The notes: generated from the sequence alone by a model not told the origin. A stretch of 56,254 nt of DNA from Candidatus Polarisedimenticolaceae bacterium (GCA_021648685.1 JAKISI010000013.1:1-56254), one strand, 5' to 3'. Counted from the first letter of the stretch, positions 46,715 through 56,011 are shown. Translations and numbers: made by a program.

Positions 46715-47620
46715 ATGGCCAATATCATGAAGCAGTATCTGTTTTTGTTATCAATCAAGCTGGTGTCTCATCTTAATTGGCATGCTGTCCAGTGGCTCGG
46801 GCGGTTTATTGGGCAGCTGTTTATTTGGCTTCCCAATCAGGAAAAAAGAGCTGCCCGGGTAAATATCGGCCTCTGTTTTCCTGAGTTATCGAGCCAGGAG
46901 CAGGAGAAGCTGTTCAAGCAGAGCATGATTGAGGGTGCGATAACCATGGTGGAGATGCCAGGTGTTTGGTGCGGGAACTCAGATAGCCTGTTGTCACGGC
47001 TTGATGATCCAGATGGACAGAGTGCATTGAACGCGCTTATTGAGCGGGGTAGAGGGGTGATTGTTGCTGGTCCTCACCTGGGCAGTTGGGAGGTTTGTGG
47101 GCTGTTTCTGGCACGCATCGCCCCGATTACAACCCTCTATCGTCCACCCCGGTATGATGTTCTGGCCAAGCTGATGGCTCAGGGAAGAAGCCAAACCGGT
47201 GCCAGGCTGGTTCCAACCGATGCTTCCGGGGTGAAGGCGCTGTACAAGACGTTGCGGCAGGGAGGGATGGTTGCCATCCTTCCTGATCAACAGCCGAAAT
47301 CCACGCGCGGTGCTGCATTTGCCCCGTTTTTTGGGCAACCTGCGTTGACGATGGAGCTGATCTCCCGACTCTCTGCCAAAACCGGCGCACCTGTGATATT
47401 CAGTTTTGTTGAACGTCTGCCGCGCGGAAAAGGCTACCGGATGCATTGGGTGCAGGCACCGGAAGGCATCAACGATACAGATGCGGTAGTGGCAGCCACT
47501 GCACTCAATCAAGGGGTTGAGAACTGTGTTCGCATCTGCCCAACGCAATACCAGTGGAGTTACAAACGCTTTAGAAAGCATCCCGATGGCAAAACAAACC
47601 GATATGCGGTATCAAAATAG
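46715..47620 (+). CDS. lipid A/lysophospholipid acyltransferase, LpxL/HtrB family
   Basis: About 301 residues from ATG 46715 (MANIMKQYLFLLSIKLVSHLNW). An N-terminal helix anchors the protein and AGPHLGSWEVCGLF (about residue 110) is the family's catalytic H-x4-E site, with LPDQQPKSTRGAAFAPFFGQPA later. It adds a secondary acyl chain to lipid A in typical members. A start at 46601 would add 38 residues without homology in form, and no clear Shine-Dalgarno decides it. The DUF1631 gene is divergent. Confidence 0.85.
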   Translation: MANIMKQYLFLLSIKLVSHLNWHAVQWLGRFIGQLFIWLPNQEKRAARVNIGLCFPELSSQEQEKLFKQSMIEGAITMVEMPGVWCGNSDSLLSRLDDPDGQSALNALIERGRGVIVAGPHLGSWEVCGLFLARIAPITTLYRPPRYDVLAKLMAQGRSQTGARLVPTDASGVKALYKTLRQGGMVAILPDQQPKSTRGAAFAPFFGQPALTMELISRLSAKTGAPVIFSFVERLPRGKGYRMHWVQAPEGINDTDAVVAATALNQGVENCVRICPTQYQWSYKRFRKHPDGKTNRYAVSK

Positions 47621-47712
47621 GCACTGCTTCCTGCTGTCCACAAAATCAATAAATTAAAGTCTTGCAGTGGTGGAGACGCTATCCGTTTTATATCTAAAAG
47701 ATTCTAATTCGG

Positions 47713-49557
47713 TTGGTGATGCTGCAGATGGACTGTCCAAAATATAAAAGATGGGTTTTAGGCTGCATAAGCATACTGCTATTGCTCTGTCCGGGTGCTC
47801 CGTTGCTCGCCAAAAAGGGGGCGCCGCCTCAGCTTTCTGATGTTCGAATCCTGATCGATATATCCGGCAGTATGAAGAAAAATGACCCGCAGAATCTGCG
47901 GCGTCCGGCACTGAGGCTGCTGGTGGGTTTAATGCCAGGTGGCAGCCGGGCTGGAGTCTGGACCTTTGGCCAGTATGTCAATGAGCCAGTTCCTCTTGGG
48001 CATGTGAATGAGGTTTGGAAAGAGCATGCGCGGGGTCGGGCAGGGCAGGTTCACTCCCGCGGCCTCTTTACGGATATTGAAGCAGCACTCCAGCGTGCCA
48101 CAAAGGATTGGACGGGCACGCCCTCACGTTTTCGCAGAGATGTAATACTGCTTACCGATGGTATGGTGGACATCTCCAAAGATGTGGAAAAAAATGCAGC
48201 CTCACGTAAACGTATTATCACAAAAGTACTGCCTGAGCTTAAAAAACGGGGTGCTCGCATCCACACCATAGCGCTCTCAGAACGTGCTGATCATGACCTG
48301 ATGAAAACACTATCAACCGTAACCAATGGCTGGTATGAACAGGTCGACTCGGCTGATCATCTGCAGCGTGTTTTTTTACGGATTTTTGAAAAGGTAAGCA
48401 AGCCTGATACGGTTCCGCTCAAAGGCAACCTGTTCAAGATTGATGGCAGCATCAAAGAGGCCACGCTGCTCATCTTCAAAAGCAAAGAGAGTTTGAAGCC
48501 TACGCAGATCATCTCGCCCAGTGGAGAGCGTTATGGCATCCATAACTCCCCCAAATTTATCGCCTGGCATCAGGATGAAGGCTATGACCTGCTGACCATC
48601 TCCAGACCAGAACCGGGAGAGTGGCGCATCCAGGCAGAGATTGATCCCGACAACCGGGTCATGGTGGTGACCGACCTCAGAATGCATACCACCGACCTTG
48701 CCAGTTGGGTATCCGTGGGCGAACGTCTGCCTTTTATCATCCAGTTCAGTGATCATGGCAAAAAAATAGTGCATGCTGATTTTCTGAAGATGGTGAATGT
48801 CAGCAGTGAGTATAAAATGGGGGATGGATACAGTGAACCACGGCCTATACGTGATGATGGACGATCTGGAGACAAAGCGGCACTGGATGGCACATTCAGT
48901 GCGCTAGTGGGAGAGGGGCTAAAACCCGGCAGGAGCGAGCTGGTTATTGTTGCGGAAGGGAAGACATTTGTTCGGGAGCGACGCCAAGCCTTCGAGGCGA
49001 TGCTTCCGGTAAAGCTGAGTGTGAATAAAAAAAGCCTGGACAGTGAAGAGGGCTTTGAGATCACGCTACAGACGGATGACAGACTCATCAAAAGAGATAG
49101 CCTGAACCCTGCGGCCTGGCGTGAAACAGCAGATGGCAAGCGGGCAGGTATTATTCTGACCCCGGATGGGACAGGTAGCTGGCAGGGGTGGATAGAGCGA
49201 TCCACCCTGGTGGAATCACAGCAACTGCGTGTCAGAATCACCGCCACCAGTCAGCGAGGTAACAGGGTAGAGCTGGATTTAGATCCAGTAACCCTTGCTG
49301 CCATGCCGCCGCCTCCTGCGCCACCGGTTACGCAGCCCCCCACCCCTGAACAGAAACCTGTGCTACCTGAGCCAGAGGCAAAACCGGAAGAGCCAGCAGA
49401 GCGTGGAGATACAGCCGATGGATGGATGCAGAGCACGCTGCTTTTTGCTGGGGGGAATTTAGTGGTGATTTTATTGGGGGGTGCCGGATACTGGTTCTAT
49501 AAAAAGCGTAAAGGTAGCGATTCAGTTCAACTTCTTGATGATGAGGAAGAGAGTTAA
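47713..49557 (+). CDS. VWA-domain membrane protein
   Basis: A 614-residue protein with an N-terminal signal or anchor (GCISILLLLCPGAPLLA), a von Willebrand A domain with MIDAS motif DISGSMKKNDP (about residue 50) and LLTDGMVDISKD, then beta-rich domains, a Pro-rich stretch (PPPPAPPVTQPPTP) and a C-terminal helix (LLFAGGNLVVILLGGAGYWFY) before a basic-acidic cytosolic tail. The layout matches the TIGR03503-type conserved family of Gammaproteobacteria. Its stop overlaps the next start by one base, so the two work together. The role is unknown; metal-dependent ligand binding in the periplasm is likely. Confidence 0.8.
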   Translation: MVMLQMDCPKYKRWVLGCISILLLLCPGAPLLAKKGAPPQLSDVRILIDISGSMKKNDPQNLRRPALRLLVGLMPGGSRAGVWTFGQYVNEPVPLGHVNEVWKEHARGRAGQVHSRGLFTDIEAALQRATKDWTGTPSRFRRDVILLTDGMVDISKDVEKNAASRKRIITKVLPELKKRGARIHTIALSERADHDLMKTLSTVTNGWYEQVDSADHLQRVFLRIFEKVSKPDTVPLKGNLFKIDGSIKEATLLIFKSKESLKPTQIISPSGERYGIHNSPKFIAWHQDEGYDLLTISRPEPGEWRIQAEIDPDNRVMVVTDLRMHTTDLASWVSVGERLPFIIQFSDHGKKIVHADFLKMVNVSSEYKMGDGYSEPRPIRDDGRSGDKAALDGTFSALVGEGLKPGRSELVIVAEGKTFVRERRQAFEAMLPVKLSVNKKSLDSEEGFEITLQTDDRLIKRDSLNPAAWRETADGKRAGIILTPDGTGSWQGWIERSTLVESQQLRVRITATSQRGNRVELDLDPVTLAAMPPPPAPPVTQPPTPEQKPVLPEPEAKPEEPAERGDTADGWMQSTLLFAGGNLVVILLGGAGYWFYKKRKGSDSVQLLDDEEES

Positions 49558-50876
49558 TGATTGAAGTCAACTCCGTACTGTACATGGGGCTATGGGAGCT
49601 GGTACTGCTACTGCTTGTAGTGGACGTGGTGATTGTTGTTCGATTTATCACAAGGCGCAGGCGGGAAAAGGCATCCATCGAGCGACTGGTTACCCTGGTC
49701 AGGCAGAATGTGGAGCGCCGAAAAAAAGAGACACGTGACCTGCTAGAAAAAAAATATGGTTACTGTGATGAGAAACTGGAACAGACCACCAAAAAAATCA
49801 TCCGTGAAGAGAAACGCATCTATCAGACGCTGGCCAACCTCTTTACTACGCGTGACAGCCTGGCCATTGAAAACCTGATGATCACCTTTGAAGAGGCCGT
49901 AGAGCCTTACCGGACATTAGAACTCCCCAAGGTTGCAGAGGGGGGTGAAGCAGATGGAGAAGAGAGGGACAGTGGCACAGAGATGGAACAGCTTAAAAGA
50001 CTAAACCAGAAGCTGAGTGATGAGCTGAAAGTTACCATGAATACCATCAGCAGGATGCTGCATGAGTATGCAACCATATTTTCTGAAACGGGCAGGGATA
50101 AAAATGATCAGGATGATGTTGCTCAACTCATTGTCAATGATCCGGCATTAGAAAACGGGGCTCAGGAGAACGCCAAAAACAATACGGCCGATGAAGCGGT
50201 TGGCATGGCGGTTTCAACTGGAGCAACCGCCCAGGAGACGGATGAGGCGGTGGATATGCCGGCTGAAGGGAGTGCAGATGATGAGAACCTTGACAGCGCC
50301 GCATTGGTTGGCATGTTTCAAGAGGATGATGATGCCTCCGCACAGGAGAGCGCGGATGAAGAGGGAACGGCTGCATCGTCAACAGATGCGGATGCCTCAG
50401 TTGCGGTATTGGTTGAAGAGAGTGACTCAGAGCTGGAAAATGGCAAATCAGCTGAAGAGGTGCTGGATCAAGAGATCGGAGAGGCGCTAGCCTGTTTTGA
50501 TACCGATCCGACTGACCTTGATGCAGGGGGTGTAACTGCTGAAGCGGCTGTAGACCCGGTGGAAGAGCTGCTGGCACAAGCAATAGATGAAACAGTTGAG
50601 AACCATGAAACCCCCTTGCCAGAGTTGCAAGAGGAGAAAACTGAGGCCGCTGCCGACTCAATTGATGAACTGCTGGCACAGGCTGCAAGTGGAGCGGAGC
50701 AGAACAACGAAGAGCTGCCGGAAATTCTGGAAGTCAATGTTCCGGACGAACAGCATGCTGAAAAACCGCTTACAGGGGAGGTAACCGAGAGACTGAACGA
50801 CGCCTCTGCCCACCTCTCTGATGAAGATATTGACAGTCTCTTGCAAGGTGCTGTGGAAGAGAGATTAGAGAAGTAA
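49557..50876 (+). CDS. membrane protein with acidic tail, partner of the VWA protein
   Basis: A 439-residue protein not recognised as a named family. One N-terminal membrane helix (about 8-30), a basic coiled-coil region (about 33-170) and a very acidic low-complexity C-terminal half. The tail contains four copies of a short motif: EEVLDQEIGEA, VEELLAQAIDE, IDELLAQAASG and DEDIDSLLQGA. The last resembles the (S)xDEIDxLL segment at the start of FliM/FliN proteins. Translationally coupled to the VWA gene. Confidence 0.7.
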   Translation: MIEVNSVLYMGLWELVLLLLVVDVVIVVRFITRRRREKASIERLVTLVRQNVERRKKETRDLLEKKYGYCDEKLEQTTKKIIREEKRIYQTLANLFTTRDSLAIENLMITFEEAVEPYRTLELPKVAEGGEADGEERDSGTEMEQLKRLNQKLSDELKVTMNTISRMLHEYATIFSETGRDKNDQDDVAQLIVNDPALENGAQENAKNNTADEAVGMAVSTGATAQETDEAVDMPAEGSADDENLDSAALVGMFQEDDDASAQESADEEGTAASSTDADASVAVLVEESDSELENGKSAEEVLDQEIGEALACFDTDPTDLDAGGVTAEAAVDPVEELLAQAIDETVENHETPLPELQEEKTEAAADSIDELLAQAASGAEQNNEELPEILEVNVPDEQHAEKPLTGEVTERLNDASAHLSDEDIDSLLQGAVEERLEK

Positions 50877-50997
50877 CGCATTACCTGCTAAATTGCGCCA
50901 TTTTCTCAGACAGCCTCTCGTCAAGCAAAAGCTGGAAGTGGGGCTTTAGTCTCACAGGGCTCTGGCCATCTTGCCAACCCCCAACAACGGTAGTGCC

Positions 50998-52065
50998 ATG
51001 ACTGAAAACAGGCTGCTGATGCCATCCCCCCTGCATGCATTTGGAACCATTGGTGCGAGTGGCACTATCCGCACTGCTCCCGAAGATTTTTTTGTTGAGG
51101 AGATCCCGCCCTGCGAACCGGATGGAGAGGGCGAGCATGTTCTGCTAAAGATTGAAAAGCGTGGAGATAATACCGAGTGGGTTGCCCGGCAACTGGCCCG
51201 TTTGGCAGGCGTGCCTGCGCGCGATGTGAGTTATGCCGGGTTAAAGGATCGCCATGCGGTGACGCAGCAGTGGTTCTCTGTTCGATTGGCTGGAAAGAGC
51301 GAGCCGGAGTGGCAAACCCTGGCCTCTGATAACCTGAAGATTTTGGATGGCACCCGCCATCGACGAAAACTCCGCCGGGGAGCCTTGCGTGGCAACCGTT
51401 TTACCATTCGGGTGCGTGAGCTGGCTGGAGACAGGGATCAGCTGGAGTCACAACTGCGCCAGATCCAGCAGCAAGGTATTCCCAACTACTTTGGTGAGCA
51501 GCGCTTTGGCCACCAGGGTGGCAACCTGAGGTATGCGCAGTCCCTGTTTGATGGCAGCCTGGGGCGAGTGAGTCGTCAGCGTCGGGGGCTCTACATCTCA
51601 GCAGCGCGTTCACTGCTCTTCAACCACCTGCTGGCGAGACGTGTTGAGTTGGGAAACTGGAATCAGATTCTGCCTGGTGAACGTGTGGCGCTACAGGGTA
51701 GCCGCAGCAGTTTTCATGCCGAAGAGATTGATGCCGGGCTGCAACCCCGGCTGGATGCGATGGATATACACCCAACAGGCCCGTTGTGGGGCAGGGGCGA
51801 TGCCGGTCTGACGGCAGAGGCGGCGAAGATCGAGTCAGCGGTATTGGCCGGGTTTAGCGATTGGCAGTCGGGCCTGGAACGCTGCGGGGCAGAGATGGGG
51901 CGTCGTGCGCTACGGGCACCTGTGCAGGATATGAGCTGGGAGATCGAATCGGATCAGATGGTGGTTGGCTTCATGCTGCCCAAAGGGAGTTATGCCACAG
52001 TGTTGTTGGGGGAGTGCCTGGACTACAGGGTCTCTTCCCCTCTTTTTCGGGATAACAACACATAG
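50998..52065 (+). CDS. truD: tRNA pseudouridine(13) synthase
   Basis: A 355-residue enzyme that makes pseudouridine at position 13 of tRNA-Glu. The catalytic Asp lies in SYAGLKDRHAVTQQWFSV, with the early Phe/Lys segment PEDFFVEEIPP and the family signature NYFGEQRFGHQGGN. The TRUD insertion domain is present. ATG at 50998 (MTENRLL) is preferred to a TTG 27 bp upstream. Its last 43 bp overlap the convergent smr gene. Confidence 0.96.
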   Translation: MTENRLLMPSPLHAFGTIGASGTIRTAPEDFFVEEIPPCEPDGEGEHVLLKIEKRGDNTEWVARQLARLAGVPARDVSYAGLKDRHAVTQQWFSVRLAGKSEPEWQTLASDNLKILDGTRHRRKLRRGALRGNRFTIRVRELAGDRDQLESQLRQIQQQGIPNYFGEQRFGHQGGNLRYAQSLFDGSLGRVSRQRRGLYISAARSLLFNHLLARRVELGNWNQILPGERVALQGSRSSFHAEEIDAGLQPRLDAMDIHPTGPLWGRGDAGLTAEAAKIESAVLAGFSDWQSGLERCGAEMGRRALRAPVQDMSWEIESDQMVVGFMLPKGSYATVLLGECLDYRVSSPLFRDNNT

Positions 52066-52577
52066 GTTGCACCTCTCCCCCCATCAAAATAGGCGGCTGA
52101 GCAGAAGGCCAGTACAAAGGGAAACTGCCTCAGCCACTGATTGGTCTTCTGTTTCAGTACCGGCTGATTATCTGTTGATGCGCGCCCTTTGCCGTGGATG
52201 ATCAGCACACAACGCAGTTGCCGCTGCTGAGCCTGCTTGAGAAAGCGAATAAAAACCGGCTGTGCTTGCCGAACCCTCAAGCCATGCAGATCCAGAGAGT
52301 CGGCAGGCGGGATACGCCCCCTTTGCAGCTCGCGCATAACCCTTTTTTGCACCCCAGGTCGTACAAACAGAAGCTCTTCAGCGGTATCGATATCCATGTC
52401 GGCAAGGGCAGGGGAGCTGCTTGCCGATTTTGTTTCTGGTGGCAAAGGCCTGGGGCGTCTGGGTCTGCGAAAGGGTGGTGCTTTATCTTGCTGCAGCGGC
52501 TCCACCCCCTGAATGGCCTGCTGAAACAGTGTCAACTCATCATGATCTCTGCTTTTAGGGTTTTTTTCGTTTGGCAT
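52023..52577 (-). CDS. Smr-domain protein (putative nuclease)
   Basis: A 184-residue protein of the SmrA/YdaL type: a charged disordered N-terminus followed by a Smr domain with LDLHGLRVRQAQ and IIHGKGRAS, the two defining motifs. Such domains cleave branched DNA or mRNA on collided ribosomes in other families. ATG at 52577 is chosen; the longer frame to 52643 would begin within the inverted-repeat element upstream and is not conserved in type. Confidence 0.9.
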   Translation of the reverse strand: MPNEKNPKSRDHDELTLFQQAIQGVEPLQQDKAPPFRRPRRPRPLPPETKSASSSPALADMDIDTAEELLFVRPGVQKRVMRELQRGRIPPADSLDLHGLRVRQAQPVFIRFLKQAQQRQLRCVLIIHGKGRASTDNQPVLKQKTNQWLRQFPFVLAFCSAAYFDGGRGATYVLLSRKRGEETL

Positions 52578-52590
52578 AGCGGGGTTATCC

Positions 52591-52773
52591 TGGAGGCTGT
52601 CCGAGAATAGAGATCGTAGCGAGGAGCAGCCATTTTGAGTCATATTTTTCGATTAAATGAGGCGAATATAGGCCATATTTAACGAATTTGATCGGAAAAT
52701 CTGGTCGAAATGGCTGTTCCGCACTTGTGCCCGCTTTTTGGGTAGTAGGTCTTTTATTCTCGGACAGCCTCCA
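52591..52773. mobile_element. 183-bp inverted-repeat (MITE-like) element upstream of smr
   Basis: The 19-bp end TGGAGGCTGTCCGAGAATA is repeated perfectly in inverted form at the right end. A second inner pair is GCAGCCATTT / AAATGGCTGTTCC. It encodes no transposase. It begins 14 bp upstream of the smr start, so it must carry or displace that gene's promoter. No clear target duplication. Confidence 0.65.
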
Positions 52774-52876
52774 GACATCATGTATTGATCTGCCCAAACT
52801 CAAGTAACGTTTGGTTAAGCTGAAGAGGTTGGAAAACCGACCCGTGGCTCAGAACCACAATTGAGGAGGACAGGTC
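52774..52876 (+). mobile_element. IS110 upstream-region remnant, possible bridge RNA segment
   Basis: The 103 bp before the truncated transposase start. In IS110 elements the non-coding end upstream of the transposase gene encodes a structured bridge RNA. Stems such as GGTTGGAAAACC and GTGGCTCAGAACCAC are visible here, then the ribosome site GAGGAGGA. The MITE-like element sits at its left edge. Confidence 0.4.
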
Positions 52877-53026
52877 ATGAAAGAGTTTAGCAAGTACGTT
52901 GGATTGGATACACATAAAAAAACAATGCTATTCATGACTTTACTCTATGGCTGGGTGGGCAGAAAGTATACAATTTCCACTCGATATTGCATAGGCTCAG
53001 CAATTTCAGCCACTCGAAAAACGTAA
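52877..53026 (+). pseudogene. IS110-family transposase, N-terminal fragment
   Basis: ATG at 52877 with GAGGAGGAC upstream opens KEFSKYVGLDTHKKT, the N-terminus of IS110 transposases, with the first acidic residue of the DEDD catalytic set in GLDTHK. Similarity ends after about 16 codons and the frame stops at 53024-53026 after 49 codons, against about 300-400 for a full enzyme. The rest has been lost. Confidence 0.7.
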
Positions 53027-53052
53027 AATTTTAGTATTGGAACAACGGCATT

Positions 53053-54615
53053 ATGAATAGCTCAGATCAGTACACGCTAAAGCTCCGGCGGGTAGCCATC
53101 GACACCTATAAAGAAAATGTGGCCTATCTGCACAGGAACTGCGCCATCTATCGTACGGAGGGGTTTCAGGCGCTGTCGAAGGTTGAGATTACAACGGTCA
53201 ATGGCGATCCCGCCCGCCAGCAGCGCGTGCTGGCCGTGCTGAATGTGGTGGATGATGAGCGCATCACCCAGTGTGATGAGCTGGGTCTGAGTGAGCAGGC
53301 CTTCGCCCAGCTCAATGTAGAAGAGGGGCACTGTATCCGCATTGCGCATGCCGAGCCGCCTCCCTCCATCAGTGCTGTGCATCGCAAGATTGCTGGTGAG
53401 CGCCTTGATCTGGAAGATTTCCGTGGTATTGCACGCGACATCGCGGCGCATCGCTACTCCAAAACCGAGATGGCTGCTTTTCTGGTGGCCTCCAGCCAGA
53501 CGGGGCTTGAGAGAGAGGAGGTGCTCTATATGACCCGGGCGATGGTGGAGTGTGGTGACCGCCTCGATTGGGGTGAGCCGCTGGTTGCTGATAAGCACTG
53601 CATTGGCGGCATACCCGGCAATCGCACCAGCATGCTGATCGTCCCCATCATTGCGGCGCATGGCATGCTGATCCCCAAGACCTCAAGTCGCGCCATCACC
53701 TCGCCCGCCGGGACGGCAGACACGATGGCGCTGCTGGCCAAGGTTCAGCTCCCACCAGAGCAGCTGCGGGAGATCATCCGCTGCCAGCGCGGCTGTCTGG
53801 CATGGGGTGGTGCGGCACGGCTGGCACCGGTGGATGACATCCTGATCTCGGTGGAACGGCCGCTCTCTCTCGACTCCCAAGGGCAGATGGTCGCCTCTAT
53901 CCTGTCAAAAAAACTGGCCGCAGGCTCTACCCACCTTTTGATTGACATCCCAATGGGGCCGACTGCCAAGGTCAGGCACATGGGTGAGGCGCTAAAGCTG
54001 AGAAAGCTGTTTGAGTTTGTTGGTGATCGGTTGGGGCTGCATATCGAGGTGGTTATCAGTAATGGCCGCCAACCCGTTGGGCGGGGCATCGGCCCGGTTC
54101 TGGAGCTGCGGGATGTCATGCAGGTGCTGAACAATGATCCACAAGCGCCTGCAGATCTCCGGCAAAAAGCACTCTGGCTTGCTGGTCGTGTGCTGGAGTT
54201 CGACCCGGATGTTCGGGGTGGACAGGGCTACGCCATAGCGCGGGATATTCTTGACTCCGGGCGGGCCATGAACAAGATGCATGACATCATCGAGGCACAG
54301 GGTCGTAACCCCGAAACCGTTGCAGTCGGCAGGCTCCAGCATAAGATTGAGGCGCAAATTGATGGTTTTGTTACCGCTATCGACAACCTGCAGATCGCCC
54401 GAATCGCGCGTCTGGCCGGTGCCCCGATGGATAAAGGTGCAGGCGTTGATCTCATAAAAAAGCTGGGTGATACCGTGAAGCGTGGGGAAACGCTCTACTT
54501 TATACATGCCGACTTTCCCTCTGATTTCCGTTTCGCCCAAGAGGCGGCGGCCAAGGATATTGGTTTTCAGATCGGCAAAAAACCACCGGACGGCTCAACC
54601 GAGCCTGAGTTTTAG
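53053..54615 (+). CDS. archaeal-type AMP/thymidine phosphorylase
   Basis: A 520-residue enzyme of the family that includes archaeal AMP phosphorylase (TIGR02645/TIGR03327 type). It has an extra N-terminal domain of about 90 residues absent from bacterial DeoA, then [47 protein letters not shown] and [18 protein letters not shown], the phosphate and nucleoside sites. AMP phosphorylase splits AMP with phosphate to adenine and ribose-1,5-bisphosphate. The bacterial members are often called thymidine phosphorylase, but the N-terminal domain and motifs fit the AMP type. Two bp upstream of the PRPP-synthetase-like gene, so the pair is an operon. A recent IS110 remnant lies upstream. Confidence 0.85.
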   Translation: MNSSDQYTLKLRRVAIDTYKENVAYLHRNCAIYRTEGFQALSKVEITTVNGDPARQQRVLAVLNVVDDERITQCDELGLSEQAFAQLNVEEGHCIRIAHAEPPPSISAVHRKIAGERLDLEDFRGIARDIAAHRYSKTEMAAFLVASSQTGLEREEVLYMTRAMVECGDRLDWGEPLVADKHCIGGIPGNRTSMLIVPIIAAHGMLIPKTSSRAITSPAGTADTMALLAKVQLPPEQLREIIRCQRGCLAWGGAARLAPVDDILISVERPLSLDSQGQMVASILSKKLAAGSTHLLIDIPMGPTAKVRHMGEALKLRKLFEFVGDRLGLHIEVVISNGRQPVGRGIGPVLELRDVMQVLNNDPQAPADLRQKALWLAGRVLEFDPDVRGGQGYAIARDILDSGRAMNKMHDIIEAQGRNPETVAVGRLQHKIEAQIDGFVTAIDNLQIARIARLAGAPMDKGAGVDLIKKLGDTVKRGETLYFIHADFPSDFRFAQEAAAKDIGFQIGKKPPDGSTEPEF

Positions 54616-54617
54616 CG

Positions 54618-55523
54618 ATGAGTGATCCAAATAAAAACCAGACGGGCAACAGATTGATCCTTGGTTTTCCTGAATACCGTGAACCGGCACAGCAGTTGGC
54701 AAGCTATGCGGGCATACCCTACAGGGATATTGAACTTCACCGCTTTCCCGATGGTGAGAGCAAGATTCGCCTGCCGGATAGATTGCCTGAAAAGGTGATC
54801 ATCTGCCGCAGCCTGGATAACCCGAATCACAAACTGGTAGAGCTGGCGCTGGCGGCTGCCACCGCGCGGGAGCTGGGTGCGTCAGAGCTGACACTGGTTG
54901 CCCCCTATCTCTGCTATATGCGGCAGGACAAGGCCTTTCATGCAGGAGAGGCGATCAGTCAACGGATTATTGGCAAACAGCTGGCACAGTGGTTTGATAC
55001 GGTAGTGACGGTCGATCCGCACCTGCATCGGGTTCACTGCCTGAGTGAGGTGATCCCCAATACTGCTACCGTAACCCTCACAGCAGCCCAGCCCATTGCC
55101 GATTTTATTGGCAAGAGCCATGCCGATCCGCTGTTGATCGGGCCGGACGAGGAGTCAGAGCAGTGGGTTGCCGCAGTTGCCCGGATGCAGGGGTTGGAGT
55201 ATCTGATTGGGCGCAAGCAGCGCCACAGTGATTACAGTGTTGAGATAACCCTGCCTGCATCGGCATGTGCCGGTCGTGATCTCATACTGCTGGATGATGT
55301 TGCCAGTACAGGCCGGACGCTGGAGTTTGCAGCGCGAGTGCTACAACCCTGCAAACCGGCCTCTGTCTCTGTGGTGATAACCCATGCCATGCTGGTGAAT
55401 GATGCCCTTGAGCGGCTCAAAAATGCAGGCGTAATGCAGGTCTGGAGCACCAACAGCATCCCTCACTCCACCAATGCTATCCCTCTGGCCGAGCTGCTTG
55501 GTGCTGCGCTGAAATCCGGGTAA
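54618..55523 (+). CDS. PRPP synthetase-like protein (ribose-phosphate pyrophosphokinase family)
   Basis: A 301-residue protein with the fold of ribose-phosphate pyrophosphokinase. DGESKIRLPDRLPEKVIICRSLDNPN, YLCYMRQDKAFHAGEAIS (ATP site), VDPHLHR and LLDDVASTGRT (PRPP-binding loop) are intact. The RQDKxFxxGEA form resembles archaeal class III enzymes more than E. coli Prs. Partnered with the AMP phosphorylase it would link ribose phosphates and PRPP; whether it accepts ribose-5-phosphate or works in reverse is not decided by the sequence. Its last 47 bp overlap a convergent gene. Confidence 0.88.
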   Translation: MSDPNKNQTGNRLILGFPEYREPAQQLASYAGIPYRDIELHRFPDGESKIRLPDRLPEKVIICRSLDNPNHKLVELALAAATARELGASELTLVAPYLCYMRQDKAFHAGEAISQRIIGKQLAQWFDTVVTVDPHLHRVHCLSEVIPNTATVTLTAAQPIADFIGKSHADPLLIGPDEESEQWVAAVARMQGLEYLIGRKQRHSDYSVEITLPASACAGRDLILLDDVASTGRTLEFAARVLQPCKPASVSVVITHAMLVNDALERLKNAGVMQVWSTNSIPHSTNAIPLAELLGAALKSG

Positions 55524-55902
55524 GAACACTCTGTTTACGCAGCTGTTCATCTGCCCATGAGCGTCTGATTGATACGGCGATCCGCTCCCCAATCGCCCGC
55601 ATTGCAATATAGGCCTCCTCGAATCGCCCCTGGTTGATCTGTGCCTCGATCAACTCTCTCTCACTGAGGCTGCGATGCAGAATTGCGATGGCCTCATAGT
55701 TTCCACTGGCCTCGATCCGTTTGACATGTTCATCACTCAGCAGGCGGGTGTCGATATAGTTCATGGCCTGAACGACTCTATCCACCGAGTCAGCGAGTGG
55801 CTGAGATGCTTTTGTAGAGAAGGCGTCGGCATGGAGCCCACTGCTGATTAAAACAGAGATGCAACAGAGCAGGGTCGCCGCCCACCGTTTTTTATATGCC
55901 AT
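55477..55902 (-). CDS. exported protein of unknown function
   Basis: A 141-residue protein with a clear signal peptide (WAATLLCCISVLISSGLHADA) and a helical, charged mature part (DRVVQAMNYIDTRLLSDEHVKRI). No domain recognised. It overlaps the convergent PRPP synthetase-like gene by 47 bp. Upstream lie the duplicated terminator and the IS end, so its promoter must fall between 55903 and 56011. Confidence 0.55.
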   Translation of the reverse strand: MAYKKRWAATLLCCISVLISSGLHADAFSTKASQPLADSVDRVVQAMNYIDTRLLSDEHVKRIEASGNYEAIAILHRSLSERELIEAQINQGRFEEAYIAMRAIGERIAVSIRRSWADEQLRKQSVLTRISAQHQAARPEG

Positions 55903-56011
55903 AGCCTCTGCCTCTTGATTTCAGTGCCCAATCTCAATAGTAGGCACGGATACCTCTCTACGCAGAAGAAATGGGGTTAAATGCAGTAATTCAGGAAGCC
56001 AGTTTCTAATT

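Noticed and set aside
52578-52643. N-terminal extension of Smr
   Set aside because: The 22 extra codons lie mostly inside the inverted-repeat element and lack a good start.
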